Assembly: GCF_041227145.1 (NCBI RefSeq) | Contig: NZ_JBGFSP010000003.1 | Coordinates: 1,798,001-1,862,000 of the forward strand | Origin: Bacteroides sp. AN502(2024) | Lineage (GTDB): Bacteria; Bacteroidota; Bacteroidia; Bacteroidales; Bacteroidaceae | Direction: 5' to 3' | DNA: 64,000 nucleotides | In this document: positions 44,840 to 52,298 of the stretch, in pieces | Layout of the letters: the number at the start of each line of letters is the position of its first letter | How positions within the stretch are numbered: position 1 is the stretch's first letter | Made by a program: the position numbers and the translations under genes | Notes under the pieces: model-generated | What the model was told of the DNA's origin: nothing | Seen by the model: only the letters and a program-made list of their open reading frames with translations | The model's database searches: none

Positions 44840-45850
44840 ATGAGAAATAAGAGACTACAAAGTCAAGTGACGGCAGGACGGTGGACTCTGCCTGCCGTTA
44901 TCTTTATCTGCGCCCTGTGCTGGGTGTTGACTTACTTTTTATTTCCCGGTTCCACAGCCTCAATCGTACTCGAAGGCAGCCCTTCCGCCTGGCACCCCAC
45001 CCACGATTTTCTGCTTCCGGGATGGGCAGACCGGATTATCAGCTTCCTGATTTATGCAACTATCGGCTACTTTCTGATAGAGCTGAACAATCAGTTCAGC
45101 ATTATCCGTATGAGGGCATCCATGCAGACAGCTATTTATTTCCTGCTGGTCACCGTTTGCCCGAAAATGCATTTCCTACATACAGGAGATATTGTTGCCT
45201 TGTGCTTTCTCATCTCCATTTATTTTCTGTTTAAAAGTTATCAGCAAACCCAAGCTGTGGGTTATTTATTCAATTCCTTCTTCTTTATCGGAGCAGGAAG
45301 TATTCTATTCCCACAGTTCACCATCCTCTCGGTACTTTGGTTGCTCGAAGCCTACCGTTTCCAGTCGCTCACCCTGCGTAGTTTCTGCGGTGCGCTGATC
45401 GGATGGATACTGCCATACTGGATGCTGTTCGGACACGCCTTCTTCTACAACGAGATGGAGTTGTTCTATCGCCCTTTCAATCAGCTATTAACTTTCGGGG
45501 AATTCTTCAACCTGCCAATCCTCCAGCCTTGGGAACTGGCCATACTCGGCTATCTGCTGGTGATGTTCATTGTCAGTGCGGTCCACTGCATCGCTGCGGG
45601 ATTTGAGGATAAGATACGCACACGGGCCTATCTCCAATTCCTGATAGACCTGACGATATTCCTGTTCCTGTTGATTGCCCTGCAACCGATATATTGCAGT
45701 ACCCTATTGCCTTTGCTTATCATAAGTAACAGCATCCTGATCGGACATTTCTTTGTACTGACCAATAGTAAAAGTTCGAATGTCTTTTTTAGCATTTCAT
45801 TGGCCGGTCTCATCCTCTTATTTGCTTTTAATATATGGACGCTTTTATAA
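44840..45850 (+). CDS. Polytopic membrane protein of unknown function
   Basis: A 336-residue inner-membrane protein with about 8-10 hydrophobic helices (TLPAVIFICALCWVLTYFLF, FFFIGAGSILFPQFTILSVL, LTIFLFLLIALQ and others). The N-terminus is basic (MRNKRLQSQVTAGR). I do not recognise the family; it resembles unnamed Bacteroidetes membrane proteins found beside purD. Its end overlaps the DedA-like gene by 16 bp, so the two are coupled and perhaps work together. Confidence 0.7.
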   Translation: MRNKRLQSQVTAGRWTLPAVIFICALCWVLTYFLFPGSTASIVLEGSPSAWHPTHDFLLPGWADRIISFLIYATIGYFLIELNNQFSIIRMRASMQTAIYFLLVTVCPKMHFLHTGDIVALCFLISIYFLFKSYQQTQAVGYLFNSFFFIGAGSILFPQFTILSVLWLLEAYRFQSLTLRSFCGALIGWILPYWMLFGHAFFYNEMELFYRPFNQLLTFGEFFNLPILQPWELAILGYLLVMFIVSAVHCIAAGFEDKIRTRAYLQFLIDLTIFLFLLIALQPIYCSTLLPLLIISNSILIGHFFVLTNSKSSNVFFSISLAGLILLFAFNIWTLL

Positions 45851-46314
45851 ATTCAACGATACAACTCCTGATAGAATGGGGACTCCCGGGATTATTCATC
45901 TCGGCTTTGTTGGCCGGAAGCATCGTGCCTTTCAGTTCCGAACTGGTACTGGTGGCACTGGTGAAACTCGGTCTGCCCCCGATAGCCTGTCTGGTCTCCG
46001 CCACTCTGGGTAACACTGCAGGAGGAATGACCTGCTACTCTATGGGGCGTCTGGGCAAAATCAGCTGGATTGAGAAATACTTCAAGGTAAAGAAAGAGAA
46101 AGTAGACAAGATGGTGAAATTCCTGCAAGGGAAAGGAGCATTGATGGCCTTCTTTACCTTCCTTCCCGCCATTGGGGAAGTAATAGCCATTGCATTGGGA
46201 TTTATGCGAAGCAACACATGGCTCACCATCATTTCCATGTTTGTCGGCAAACTGATACGTTATATCCTTCTCCTGTATGCACTTGAAAGTGCCTGGAACG
46301 CTATAGCAGGATAA
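45835..46314 (+). CDS. DedA/YqaA-type membrane protein
   Basis: A 159-residue protein with about four membrane helices of the VTT/SNARE-associated (DedA) superfamily, YqaA-like branch. Visible blocks are SIVPFSSELVLVALVKLG and FFTFLPAIGEVIAIALGFMR; the phenylalanine/proline/acidic core typical of DedA proteins is kept. DedA proteins are linked to undecaprenyl-phosphate or phospholipid recycling and envelope integrity. That role here is inferred. It overlaps the upstream membrane protein gene. Confidence 0.82.
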   Translation: MDAFINSTIQLLIEWGLPGLFISALLAGSIVPFSSELVLVALVKLGLPPIACLVSATLGNTAGGMTCYSMGRLGKISWIEKYFKVKKEKVDKMVKFLQGKGALMAFFTFLPAIGEVIAIALGFMRSNTWLTIISMFVGKLIRYILLLYALESAWNAIAG

Positions 46315-46377
46315 GGATTTGGGGTATCAACCGGTAGCTATAAATAGTAGATTCAGGTAGTAAGTATTAGAGATTGC

Positions 46378-47103
46378 ATGATGGAAAGAATAATTGAGAG
46401 AACTGATGACGGAAGCGCTACGCTGTTTGTTCCGGAATTGAATGAGCATTATCACTCGACAAAAGGAGCACGCACGGAGTCACAACATATTTTCATCGAT
46501 ATGGGGCTGAAAGCTTCTTCTGCCGCCTCTCCACGCATTCTTGAAATCGGTTTCGGGACAGGACTAAACGCCTGGCTCACCCTCAAAGAAGCAGAGAGAA
46601 GCGGACGGAATATACACTATACAGGGTTAGAACTCTACCCGCTGGACTGGCAGACAGTAGAACAACTAAGCTATATCTCCGGTGATGAGCAGCTTACCAT
46701 ACATCGGAAGCAATCAGTAACCGATGAGCCATCTACCTCGAATGGAGAACAACAACCGGCTATCGAATTGTTTAAACAGCTTCATACATCACCCTGGGGA
46801 AAAGACGTGCAGCTGACGTCCCACTTCACCTTACGGAAAATAGAAACAGACGTGAATCAATGGATAACGGAAAAGCGATTTGATACCATCTATTTCGATG
46901 CCTTCGCTCCGGAAAAGCAACCGGAAATGTGGTCGCAAGAACTATTCAACCGTCTCTACGTTTTATTAGATAAAGGCGGAATACTGACTACTTACTGTGC
47001 CAAAGGTATCGTCCGCCGAATGTTACAGTCAGCCGGATTCACGGTAGAACGCCTCCCCGGCCCCCCGGGTGGTAAACGGGAAATATTACGAGCCCGGAAA
47101 TAA
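46378..47103 (+). CDS. mnmD: tRNA wobble-uridine methyltransferase MnmD
   Basis: A 241-residue SAM methyltransferase of the DUF752/MnmD family. Visible are ILEIGFGTGLNAWLTL (SAM loop) and FDTIYFDAFAPEKQPEMWS (catalytic block). It methylates the aminomethyl group at U34 of certain tRNAs, completing the pathway that MnmG (at 27.8 kb) begins. In E. coli this domain is fused with an FAD oxidase (MnmC); here it is stand-alone, as is usual outside gamma-proteobacteria. Two tandem ATGs (46378, 46381) are possible starts. Confidence 0.88.
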   Translation: MMERIIERTDDGSATLFVPELNEHYHSTKGARTESQHIFIDMGLKASSAASPRILEIGFGTGLNAWLTLKEAERSGRNIHYTGLELYPLDWQTVEQLSYISGDEQLTIHRKQSVTDEPSTSNGEQQPAIELFKQLHTSPWGKDVQLTSHFTLRKIETDVNQWITEKRFDTIYFDAFAPEKQPEMWSQELFNRLYVLLDKGGILTTYCAKGIVRRMLQSAGFTVERLPGPPGGKREILRARK

Positions 47104-47140
47104 GAATAGAAAGAAGATAAAAAACGAAATAGAAGAAGTC

Positions 47141-48094
47141 ATGAAAAAACAACTGAAAGATATGAGAACCCTTCTCCTCCTTAGCACCTGCCTCCTAATG
47201 GTAGCCTGCACAGGACGATCCTCCCAAGCAAGCAATGATGACGAAGCAAAACCAACGTTAACCGTCACCCTGGAACCGCAACGTTATTTCACGGAAGCTA
47301 TTGCCGGAGATAAATTCAACGTAGTCAGCATGGTTCCCAAAGGCTCCAGCCCGGAAACTTATGATCCTGTCCCCCAACAACTGGTTTCTCTGGGAGACAG
47401 CAAAGCCTATTTCCGCATCGGATACATCGGTTTCGAACAGACCTGGATGGACCGTCTGATGAACAATACTCCCCATATCCGAGTATTCGACACCTCCAAA
47501 GGGATCGACCTCATACTCAATAACGATGATCACGATCACGACCACGTCCACGGACGTAACAGCCACGCAAGGCATATCCACGCTGTAGAGCCGCACGTAT
47601 GGAATTCCACGGGTAATGCTTTAATCATTGCCGGGAACATCTACAAAGCCCTTAGCCAACTGGATAAAGCAAACGAAGCGTACTATAGGAACCGTTACGA
47701 TTCACTCTGCCAACGCATCCAGCATACCGACAGTCTGATCCGCCGTCAACTCTCCGCTCCCGAAGCAGCCAAAGCCTTCATGATTTATCATCCGGCCCTC
47801 TCCTACTTCGCCCGCGACTACGGATTGCATCAGATTTCTATCGAAGAGGGTGGCAAAGAGCCTTCTCCCGCCCATCTGAAAGCTCTGATAGACCTCTGCA
47901 AAGAAGAAGATGTACGGGTAATATTCATCCAACCGGAATTTGACAAACGCAATGCGGAAACCATCGCGCAGCAAACCGGAACGAAAGTGGTCCCCATCAA
48001 TCCGCTAAGCTACGATTGGGAAGAAGAGATGCTGAATGTAGCACGGGCACTGGCCTCCGGCAATGAAAGAAGCCATGCATACATAGAAAAATAA
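47141..48094 (+). CDS. Zinc/manganese ABC transporter substrate-binding lipoprotein (ZnuA-like)
   Basis: A 317-residue periplasmic binding protein of the cluster A-I metal type. The lipobox is LLMVACTGR. The metal ligands are expected among the conserved EPQRYF, AVEPHVWNS and MIYHPALSYFA blocks. A histidine/aspartate-rich loop (DDHDHDHVHG, then HARHIH) is typical of zinc-specific members. The ATG at 47141 is chosen; upstream in-frame codons overlap mnmD and add a charged stretch before the signal peptide. The ATPase gene follows after 238 bp. Confidence 0.88.
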   Translation: MKKQLKDMRTLLLLSTCLLMVACTGRSSQASNDDEAKPTLTVTLEPQRYFTEAIAGDKFNVVSMVPKGSSPETYDPVPQQLVSLGDSKAYFRIGYIGFEQTWMDRLMNNTPHIRVFDTSKGIDLILNNDDHDHDHVHGRNSHARHIHAVEPHVWNSTGNALIIAGNIYKALSQLDKANEAYYRNRYDSLCQRIQHTDSLIRRQLSAPEAAKAFMIYHPALSYFARDYGLHQISIEEGGKEPSPAHLKALIDLCKEEDVRVIFIQPEFDKRNAETIAQQTGTKVVPINPLSYDWEEEMLNVARALASGNERSHAYIEK

Positions 48095-48106
48095 AGATCT
48101 TTCTTT

Positions 48107-48137
48107 TTGTTTTCTATTACAAAAAAAACGACCTTTG
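48107..48137 (+). promoter_or_regulatory. Promoter upstream of short ORF and ZnuC-like gene
   Basis: TTG at 48107-48109, 20-nt spacer, GACCTTTG at 48130-48137 (one base off TAnnTTTG). It suggests the ATPase gene has a promoter separate from that of the binding protein. Confidence 0.45.
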
Positions 48138-48166
48138 CCCTGAAAAAAAATAAAATTTAGAGTCAA

Positions 48167-48250
48167 ATGATAAGGGATAACATTCGATGGATCGCAGGAG
48201 GATGGGTATGCTTATTTTTGCTCATTACGCATGCACAGACGATGATTTAG
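48167..48250 (+). CDS. Short ORF, 27 residues, possible leader peptide
   Basis: ATG at 48167 about 30 nt after the promoter box. The peptide starts MIRDNIRWIAGGWVCLFLLI and ends in THAQTMI, so it is one basic stretch plus one hydrophobic helix. It lies 82 bp before the ZnuC-like gene. It could be a membrane microprotein, a leader peptide or a chance ORF; no homologue is known to me. Confidence 0.3.
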   Translation: MIRDNIRWIAGGWVCLFLLITHAQTMI

Positions 48251-48332
48251 ACGATCTGAATTACCAATGATTACCTATTAAACCCGTATCAATGAAACAG
48301 TTAATCAACAAAACCGAAGACATAGTAAAATC

Positions 48333-49157
48333 ATGCCATATCCTATCATCGAAATAAAGAATCTCTCCGCCGGATACGACGGACGCACAGTGTTGCATGA
48401 TATCAACCTCACCGTTTACGAACGTGACTTTCTCGGTATCATCGGCCCTAACGGAGGGGGAAAGACAACACTCGTCAAATGCATTCTCGGACTGTTGAAA
48501 CCCACCGCAGGCGAAATCATTTTCCACACCTTGTCTCAGGAGGTACAAAAAGAGCGGACACCGCAAATGTCACAAATGTCACAAAAGAAACAAGCGAACG
48601 CAAACGGACGCCCCTCGTTGGGGTATCTGCCGCAATACAGCAGCATAGACCGGAAGTTCCCCATTTCCGTGGAAGAAGTGATCCTGTCCGGATTGAGCAT
48701 ACAGAAGTCGCTCACCTCCCGATTCACTTCCGAACAGAGAGAGAAAGGCAGACAGATCATTGCCCGTATGGGGCTCGAAGGACTGGAACACCGATCCATC
48801 GGTCAGCTGAGCGGCGGGCAGTTACAACGCGCCCTCCTGGGACGTGCCGTCATTTCCGACCCCTCGGTGCTCATCCTCGATGAACCCAGCACGTACATCG
48901 ACAAACGTTTTGAAGCGCGCCTTTACGAATTGCTGGCTGAAATCAATAAGGAGTGTGCCATCATTCTCGTCAGCCACGACATCGGCACTGTGCTGCAACA
49001 GGTGAAATCCATCGCTTGTGTCAATGAAACACTGGATTATCATCCGGACACGGGCGTCACTACCGAATGGCTGGAAAGGAACTTCAACTGCCCTATCGAG
49101 CTGCTCGGACACGGGACATTGCCTCATCGGGTTTTAGGGGAACATCATCACCACTGA
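48333..49157 (+). CDS. Metal ABC transporter ATP-binding protein (ZnuC-like)
   Basis: A 274-residue ABC ATPase. Walker A GPNGGGKTT, signature LSGGQLQRALLGRA, Walker B VLILDEPS followed by TYID, and the switch His in LVSHDIGTVL are intact. The C-terminus ends in GEHHHH, a natural poly-His end that could bind metal. It belongs with the ZnuA-like protein upstream. No membrane permease gene follows, which is unusual for this transporter type; the next gene is an unrelated lipoprotein. Confidence 0.9.
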   Translation: MPYPIIEIKNLSAGYDGRTVLHDINLTVYERDFLGIIGPNGGGKTTLVKCILGLLKPTAGEIIFHTLSQEVQKERTPQMSQMSQKKQANANGRPSLGYLPQYSSIDRKFPISVEEVILSGLSIQKSLTSRFTSEQREKGRQIIARMGLEGLEHRSIGQLSGGQLQRALLGRAVISDPSVLILDEPSTYIDKRFEARLYELLAEINKECAIILVSHDIGTVLQQVKSIACVNETLDYHPDTGVTTEWLERNFNCPIELLGHGTLPHRVLGEHHHH

Positions 49158-49275
49158 CAAGCTATAGCGAAGGTGAATTCAAAACTATCCCCTATCTCTT
49201 ACGTAGTCACCAAATGATACCTATATCCTCAATAAACATGTTTTTCATCACAATTTCTCATTTTTCACAAACGAA

Positions 49276-49308
49276 TTGATACAACATTTATTTTTATTAC
49301 TATCTTTA
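49276..49308 (+). promoter_or_regulatory. Promoter of the HExxH lipoprotein gene
   Basis: TTG at 49276-49278, 22-nt spacer, TATCTTTA at 49301-49308 (one base off consensus). The gene pair downstream therefore seems independently transcribed. Confidence 0.45.
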
Positions 49309-49395
49309 GGGCAATGTAACTTGCAAGTATTACAAAGGACGTGATTCATTGACATCACTTCCATTATTATTAACCTCACTAATACAAATTTGCCT

Positions 49396-51111
49396 ATGAA
49401 AGTTGAACGCTTGTTGTTCGTTTGTTTTATGCTTATCAGTTTGACAACCTGTACAAAAGATGAATCTTTGGCAGAAGCCAACCTTCCTTCCCCCAATGAA
49501 GTCAACTCTTTGGTGGGTAACCTGTTTATCAAACAAATGCGCTCACAAATAGGTAGGAGCGAATGTTTTACAAGAAGTCTTGGTGGCACCCCCTTGTATG
49601 AATACACCATTTTGGCCGTTGGATACAATTGGGGACTCCATTATGCGATTCCTTATACTGACGAAAATGGAATAATAAATGGATGTTTGATTTTTCCAGT
49701 TGATGAATCGCTGCCAACAGAGGAGAAAAGTCCGGAGGGAACGCTGGGTACTCCTATTCGATTGGACGAAACATTATTGGCGCAGACCCCTATTACATCA
49801 CTATATGTTTGTATGGCTCCCTTTCTGAATTGGAAAAATAAAGGACTTACTGTGAAATCATACTTGATAGATAAGGCAGAATTATTAGAAAAATGCGTTC
49901 GAATAGTAGATGATGAAAACAGCCAAACACGCAGTAGTGTATCAATCCTTTCAGGCAATAGTTGGGAAGAGGGCGATGCTGTTAATATTACTTTACAAAT
50001 ATATAGCGAAGCCATTGTGGATGTCGATGCAAAAGGCTATAATTACACAATAGTAAATTTAAACAGGATAGAGGATTTAATGCGTGACCGGTTCCGCAAT
50101 CCTGAGAAGCCTGGTTTTATTGCATATTCACAACACTATAATCATTACCAAGATGGAAATCGAAGAGGAATAAGCAAGGCAGAGATACAATTTTTCCGGG
50201 TTATATACGGATTAATAATGCAACAAGAAATTGATGATTTTTTAAAATATCTGATTAATCGTGAATATAGAAAATTCCATCTTTCCATACAATATTCTTA
50301 TCATATGAAACATGGAATGTTTTACAGAGGAAAGCCTAGCAGACCTGGCAGTGGAGGAACCGGCACAGGAGGAGTCAGCACAGGAGGAACTAGCTCCAAT
50401 AATGGTGAAACGTCATCCCCCCAAACCCCTAATACAGATAAAATAGTTGAAGATACAAGTGGTTTAACACCTGAACAATTAGGGAAATTAGAAGATGCAT
50501 TGAGCGAACTTAACGACAAGTTCTGCTTTGCAGGGAAAATCATAGATTATTTAGCAGAGAAAAACTATAAATACACCTCTGTTAAAATTGATTCAACGAT
50601 GTTTGGCAGTGCAGGAGCAGGAATTTTATGGAAGGATGGAAAAGTAGTGGGCGTTAATTTGAAATTTCAAACAAAAGAAGATATTGATTTTCAAGCAGTA
50701 GGGCATGAATTGATTCATCTACTCCAAGTAGAACAAGGTGTATATTCAGGACAGGAAGTCCGTGGTATGATGGAATATGAACGAGTCTTGATTGATGATA
50801 TATTATATTATGCCCATGTAACAACAGAGCAACTTTTTAACGGTGTTAATGGAGGCTCGTGGGGTTACATCTCGAACGAGAAAAGAGACAAATGGAAAAG
50901 TTTGTCTAAGGAATATAACAGTTGGCTAGAAAAAACAATATCAAAAGGATTACCGGAATCTATTTCGGCTGACGATTTTAAGAAATGGGCCGATCTGTTT
51001 GCAATAAGCAAAAACGGTTATCTAGCAGATGGTGGCTACAATTATAACATAGATTATGCACCCAAGGCCTTACAGAAAGTTCTAAACCTATCAAAAGGAT
51101 GTATCAAATAA
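49396..51111 (+). CDS. Unrecognised lipoprotein with C-terminal HExxH metallopeptidase-like domain
   Basis: A 571-residue protein, start MKVERLLFVC (ATG 49396), lipobox SLTTC with Cys19. The N-terminal part to about residue 310 is of unknown fold. A linker of roughly 30 residues rich in Gly, Ser and Thr follows (about 316-345). The C-terminal domain carries GHELIHLLQ (HELIH 437-441), the zincin HExxH motif, and a possible third ligand at Glu460 or Glu462 (MMEYERVL). It resembles a surface or secreted zinc peptidase, but I recognise no family. AT-rich by eye compared with neighbours, which suggests acquisition. A small secreted protein gene follows after 16 bp. Confidence 0.6.
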   Translation: MKVERLLFVCFMLISLTTCTKDESLAEANLPSPNEVNSLVGNLFIKQMRSQIGRSECFTRSLGGTPLYEYTILAVGYNWGLHYAIPYTDENGIINGCLIFPVDESLPTEEKSPEGTLGTPIRLDETLLAQTPITSLYVCMAPFLNWKNKGLTVKSYLIDKAELLEKCVRIVDDENSQTRSSVSILSGNSWEEGDAVNITLQIYSEAIVDVDAKGYNYTIVNLNRIEDLMRDRFRNPEKPGFIAYSQHYNHYQDGNRRGISKAEIQFFRVIYGLIMQQEIDDFLKYLINREYRKFHLSIQYSYHMKHGMFYRGKPSRPGSGGTGTGGVSTGGTSSNNGETSSPQTPNTDKIVEDTSGLTPEQLGKLEDALSELNDKFCFAGKIIDYLAEKNYKYTSVKIDSTMFGSAGAGILWKDGKVVGVNLKFQTKEDIDFQAVGHELIHLLQVEQGVYSGQEVRGMMEYERVLIDDILYYAHVTTEQLFNGVNGGSWGYISNEKRDKWKSLSKEYNSWLEKTISKGLPESISADDFKKWADLFAISKNGYLADGGYNYNIDYAPKALQKVLNLSKGCIK

Positions 51112-51127
51112 TTAAACACTTACAATT

Positions 51128-51667
51128 ATGAAAGCAACGATTCTTTTATTATTCCTGTTTCTGAGCCTGAACGCTTCAGCGTATGTGAAAGACACTACAT
51201 TTGTAGTTAATACGGCTGAAAATACGTATGAGGTAAGTTTTTTCTCTCAACATGTCAGAATTGATAACGTAAAAATCCGCAATTTCCCATCCAATGATGC
51301 AGATGAGCGAGAACATACTATTAGAAAAATATCTATTGGCAATGAAAGCATCGGAGCCTGCATCCGGAAATATTGCAAAATTCCTTTAATGAACGTGTCG
51401 TTTGAAAAGTACGATAGCATGAGAATCGGAATCAAATATGATTTGCAAGGAAAGCCATTCTGCACCTGTTTCAGTTATCCTGCCAAATTGATGATACCCA
51501 TTGAGACCATCGAGCAGCTTGAAAAGGTGTTGATGGAAAAGGTAAAAATAACGGTTAAACTTACAGGGTCGTCTTCTTGCAAAAGAATCTACGGAGTGGA
51601 AGTAAAGATTGTTCTTAATTTACCTAAATTGCAGCAAGGAATAGATACAGAAGAACGGGTATGGTAA
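51128..51667 (+). CDS. Small secreted protein of unknown function, partner of the HExxH lipoprotein
   Basis: A 179-residue protein with a clear Sec signal peptide (ATILLLFLFLSLNASA). The mature part is beta-rich, with a run of Cys residues (CIRKYCKIPL, FCTCFSYP, SSCKR) that may form disulphides in the periplasm. No known family is recognised. It starts 16 bp after the lipoprotein gene and shares its AT-rich composition, so the two form one unit. A role as inhibitor, immunity or accessory protein for the peptidase is speculation from arrangement only. Confidence 0.5.
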   Translation: MKATILLLFLFLSLNASAYVKDTTFVVNTAENTYEVSFFSQHVRIDNVKIRNFPSNDADEREHTIRKISIGNESIGACIRKYCKIPLMNVSFEKYDSMRIGIKYDLQGKPFCTCFSYPAKLMIPIETIEQLEKVLMEKVKITVKLTGSSSCKRIYGVEVKIVLNLPKLQQGIDTEERVW

Positions 51668-51736
51668 TGTACCTACTCCATAACATTCCATTCAAACACT
51701 TGCAATTACTTTTGTGCTAAAGCAAAGTAAACACAA

Positions 51737-51772
51737 AGGGCTGAATCCCGAATAGGTGACAGCCCTAATTTT
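51737..51772 (+). terminator. Terminator after the HExxH gene pair
   Basis: AGGGCTG (51737-51743) pairs with CAGCCCT (51760-51766), then AATTTTT. Confidence 0.65.
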
Positions 51773-51931
51773 TCATCGCCTCTTTTTTTATCGGACAGCA
51801 ACCCGAGTATTAACACCCGAAATCTCAACCATTAACACCTAACGGCCAGGATATTAATAGAAAACTCCCGTTGTCTTGATAGCAAACTTACTCTTCCCTA
51901 ACAGGAAAGTTATGCTTGACTAAGGATAATC

Positions 51932-52017
51932 TATAAACGCAAGTTGCGTTTATAAAATTGCAAGCTTTGTTTTTATAATTGCAAGCTTCATTTATAAAAA
52001 CAAAACTTGCAATTATA
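51932..52017. repeat. Nested AT-rich palindromes with TTGCAAG motifs
   Basis: First, TATAAACGCAA-G-TTGCGTTTATA at 51932-51954. Second, 22-bp arms at 51957-51978 and 51992-52013 with one mismatch and a 13-nt loop. An alternative 12-bp pairing TATAATTGCAAG (51974-51985) / CTTGCAATTATA (52006-52017) shares the DNA. The rest of the 51668-52246 gap shows no gene. Confidence 0.7.
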
Positions 52018-52246
52018 GTTTATGACGAATGAAAAGAAAGTTTGTAATTAAGGCAAAAGATGTTGACTAACAGGATAAAGGAAGTTTATCCTTAATACAT
52101 CAGAGCTTATTCATTAAAGGGCTAAAAACAAATTCCTCACTTGCCAACACACAAGTCCCCGCCTTCCGGAAAAGGAAAGAGATAGTAAATCAGCCTTCCG
52201 TTACTTAATATTTCTTACTTTCTTCCTCATTATCCTTACAAATCAC

Positions 52247-52254
52247 TATCTTTG
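52247..52254 (+). promoter_or_regulatory. -7 promoter element of the DUF2723 gene
   Basis: TATCTTTG, a perfect TAnnTTTG, 44 bp before ATG 52299. Confidence 0.6.
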
Positions 52255-52298
52255 CGACCTCATAATTTGTTTTTAACGAATAAACTACGATAGTGCTG

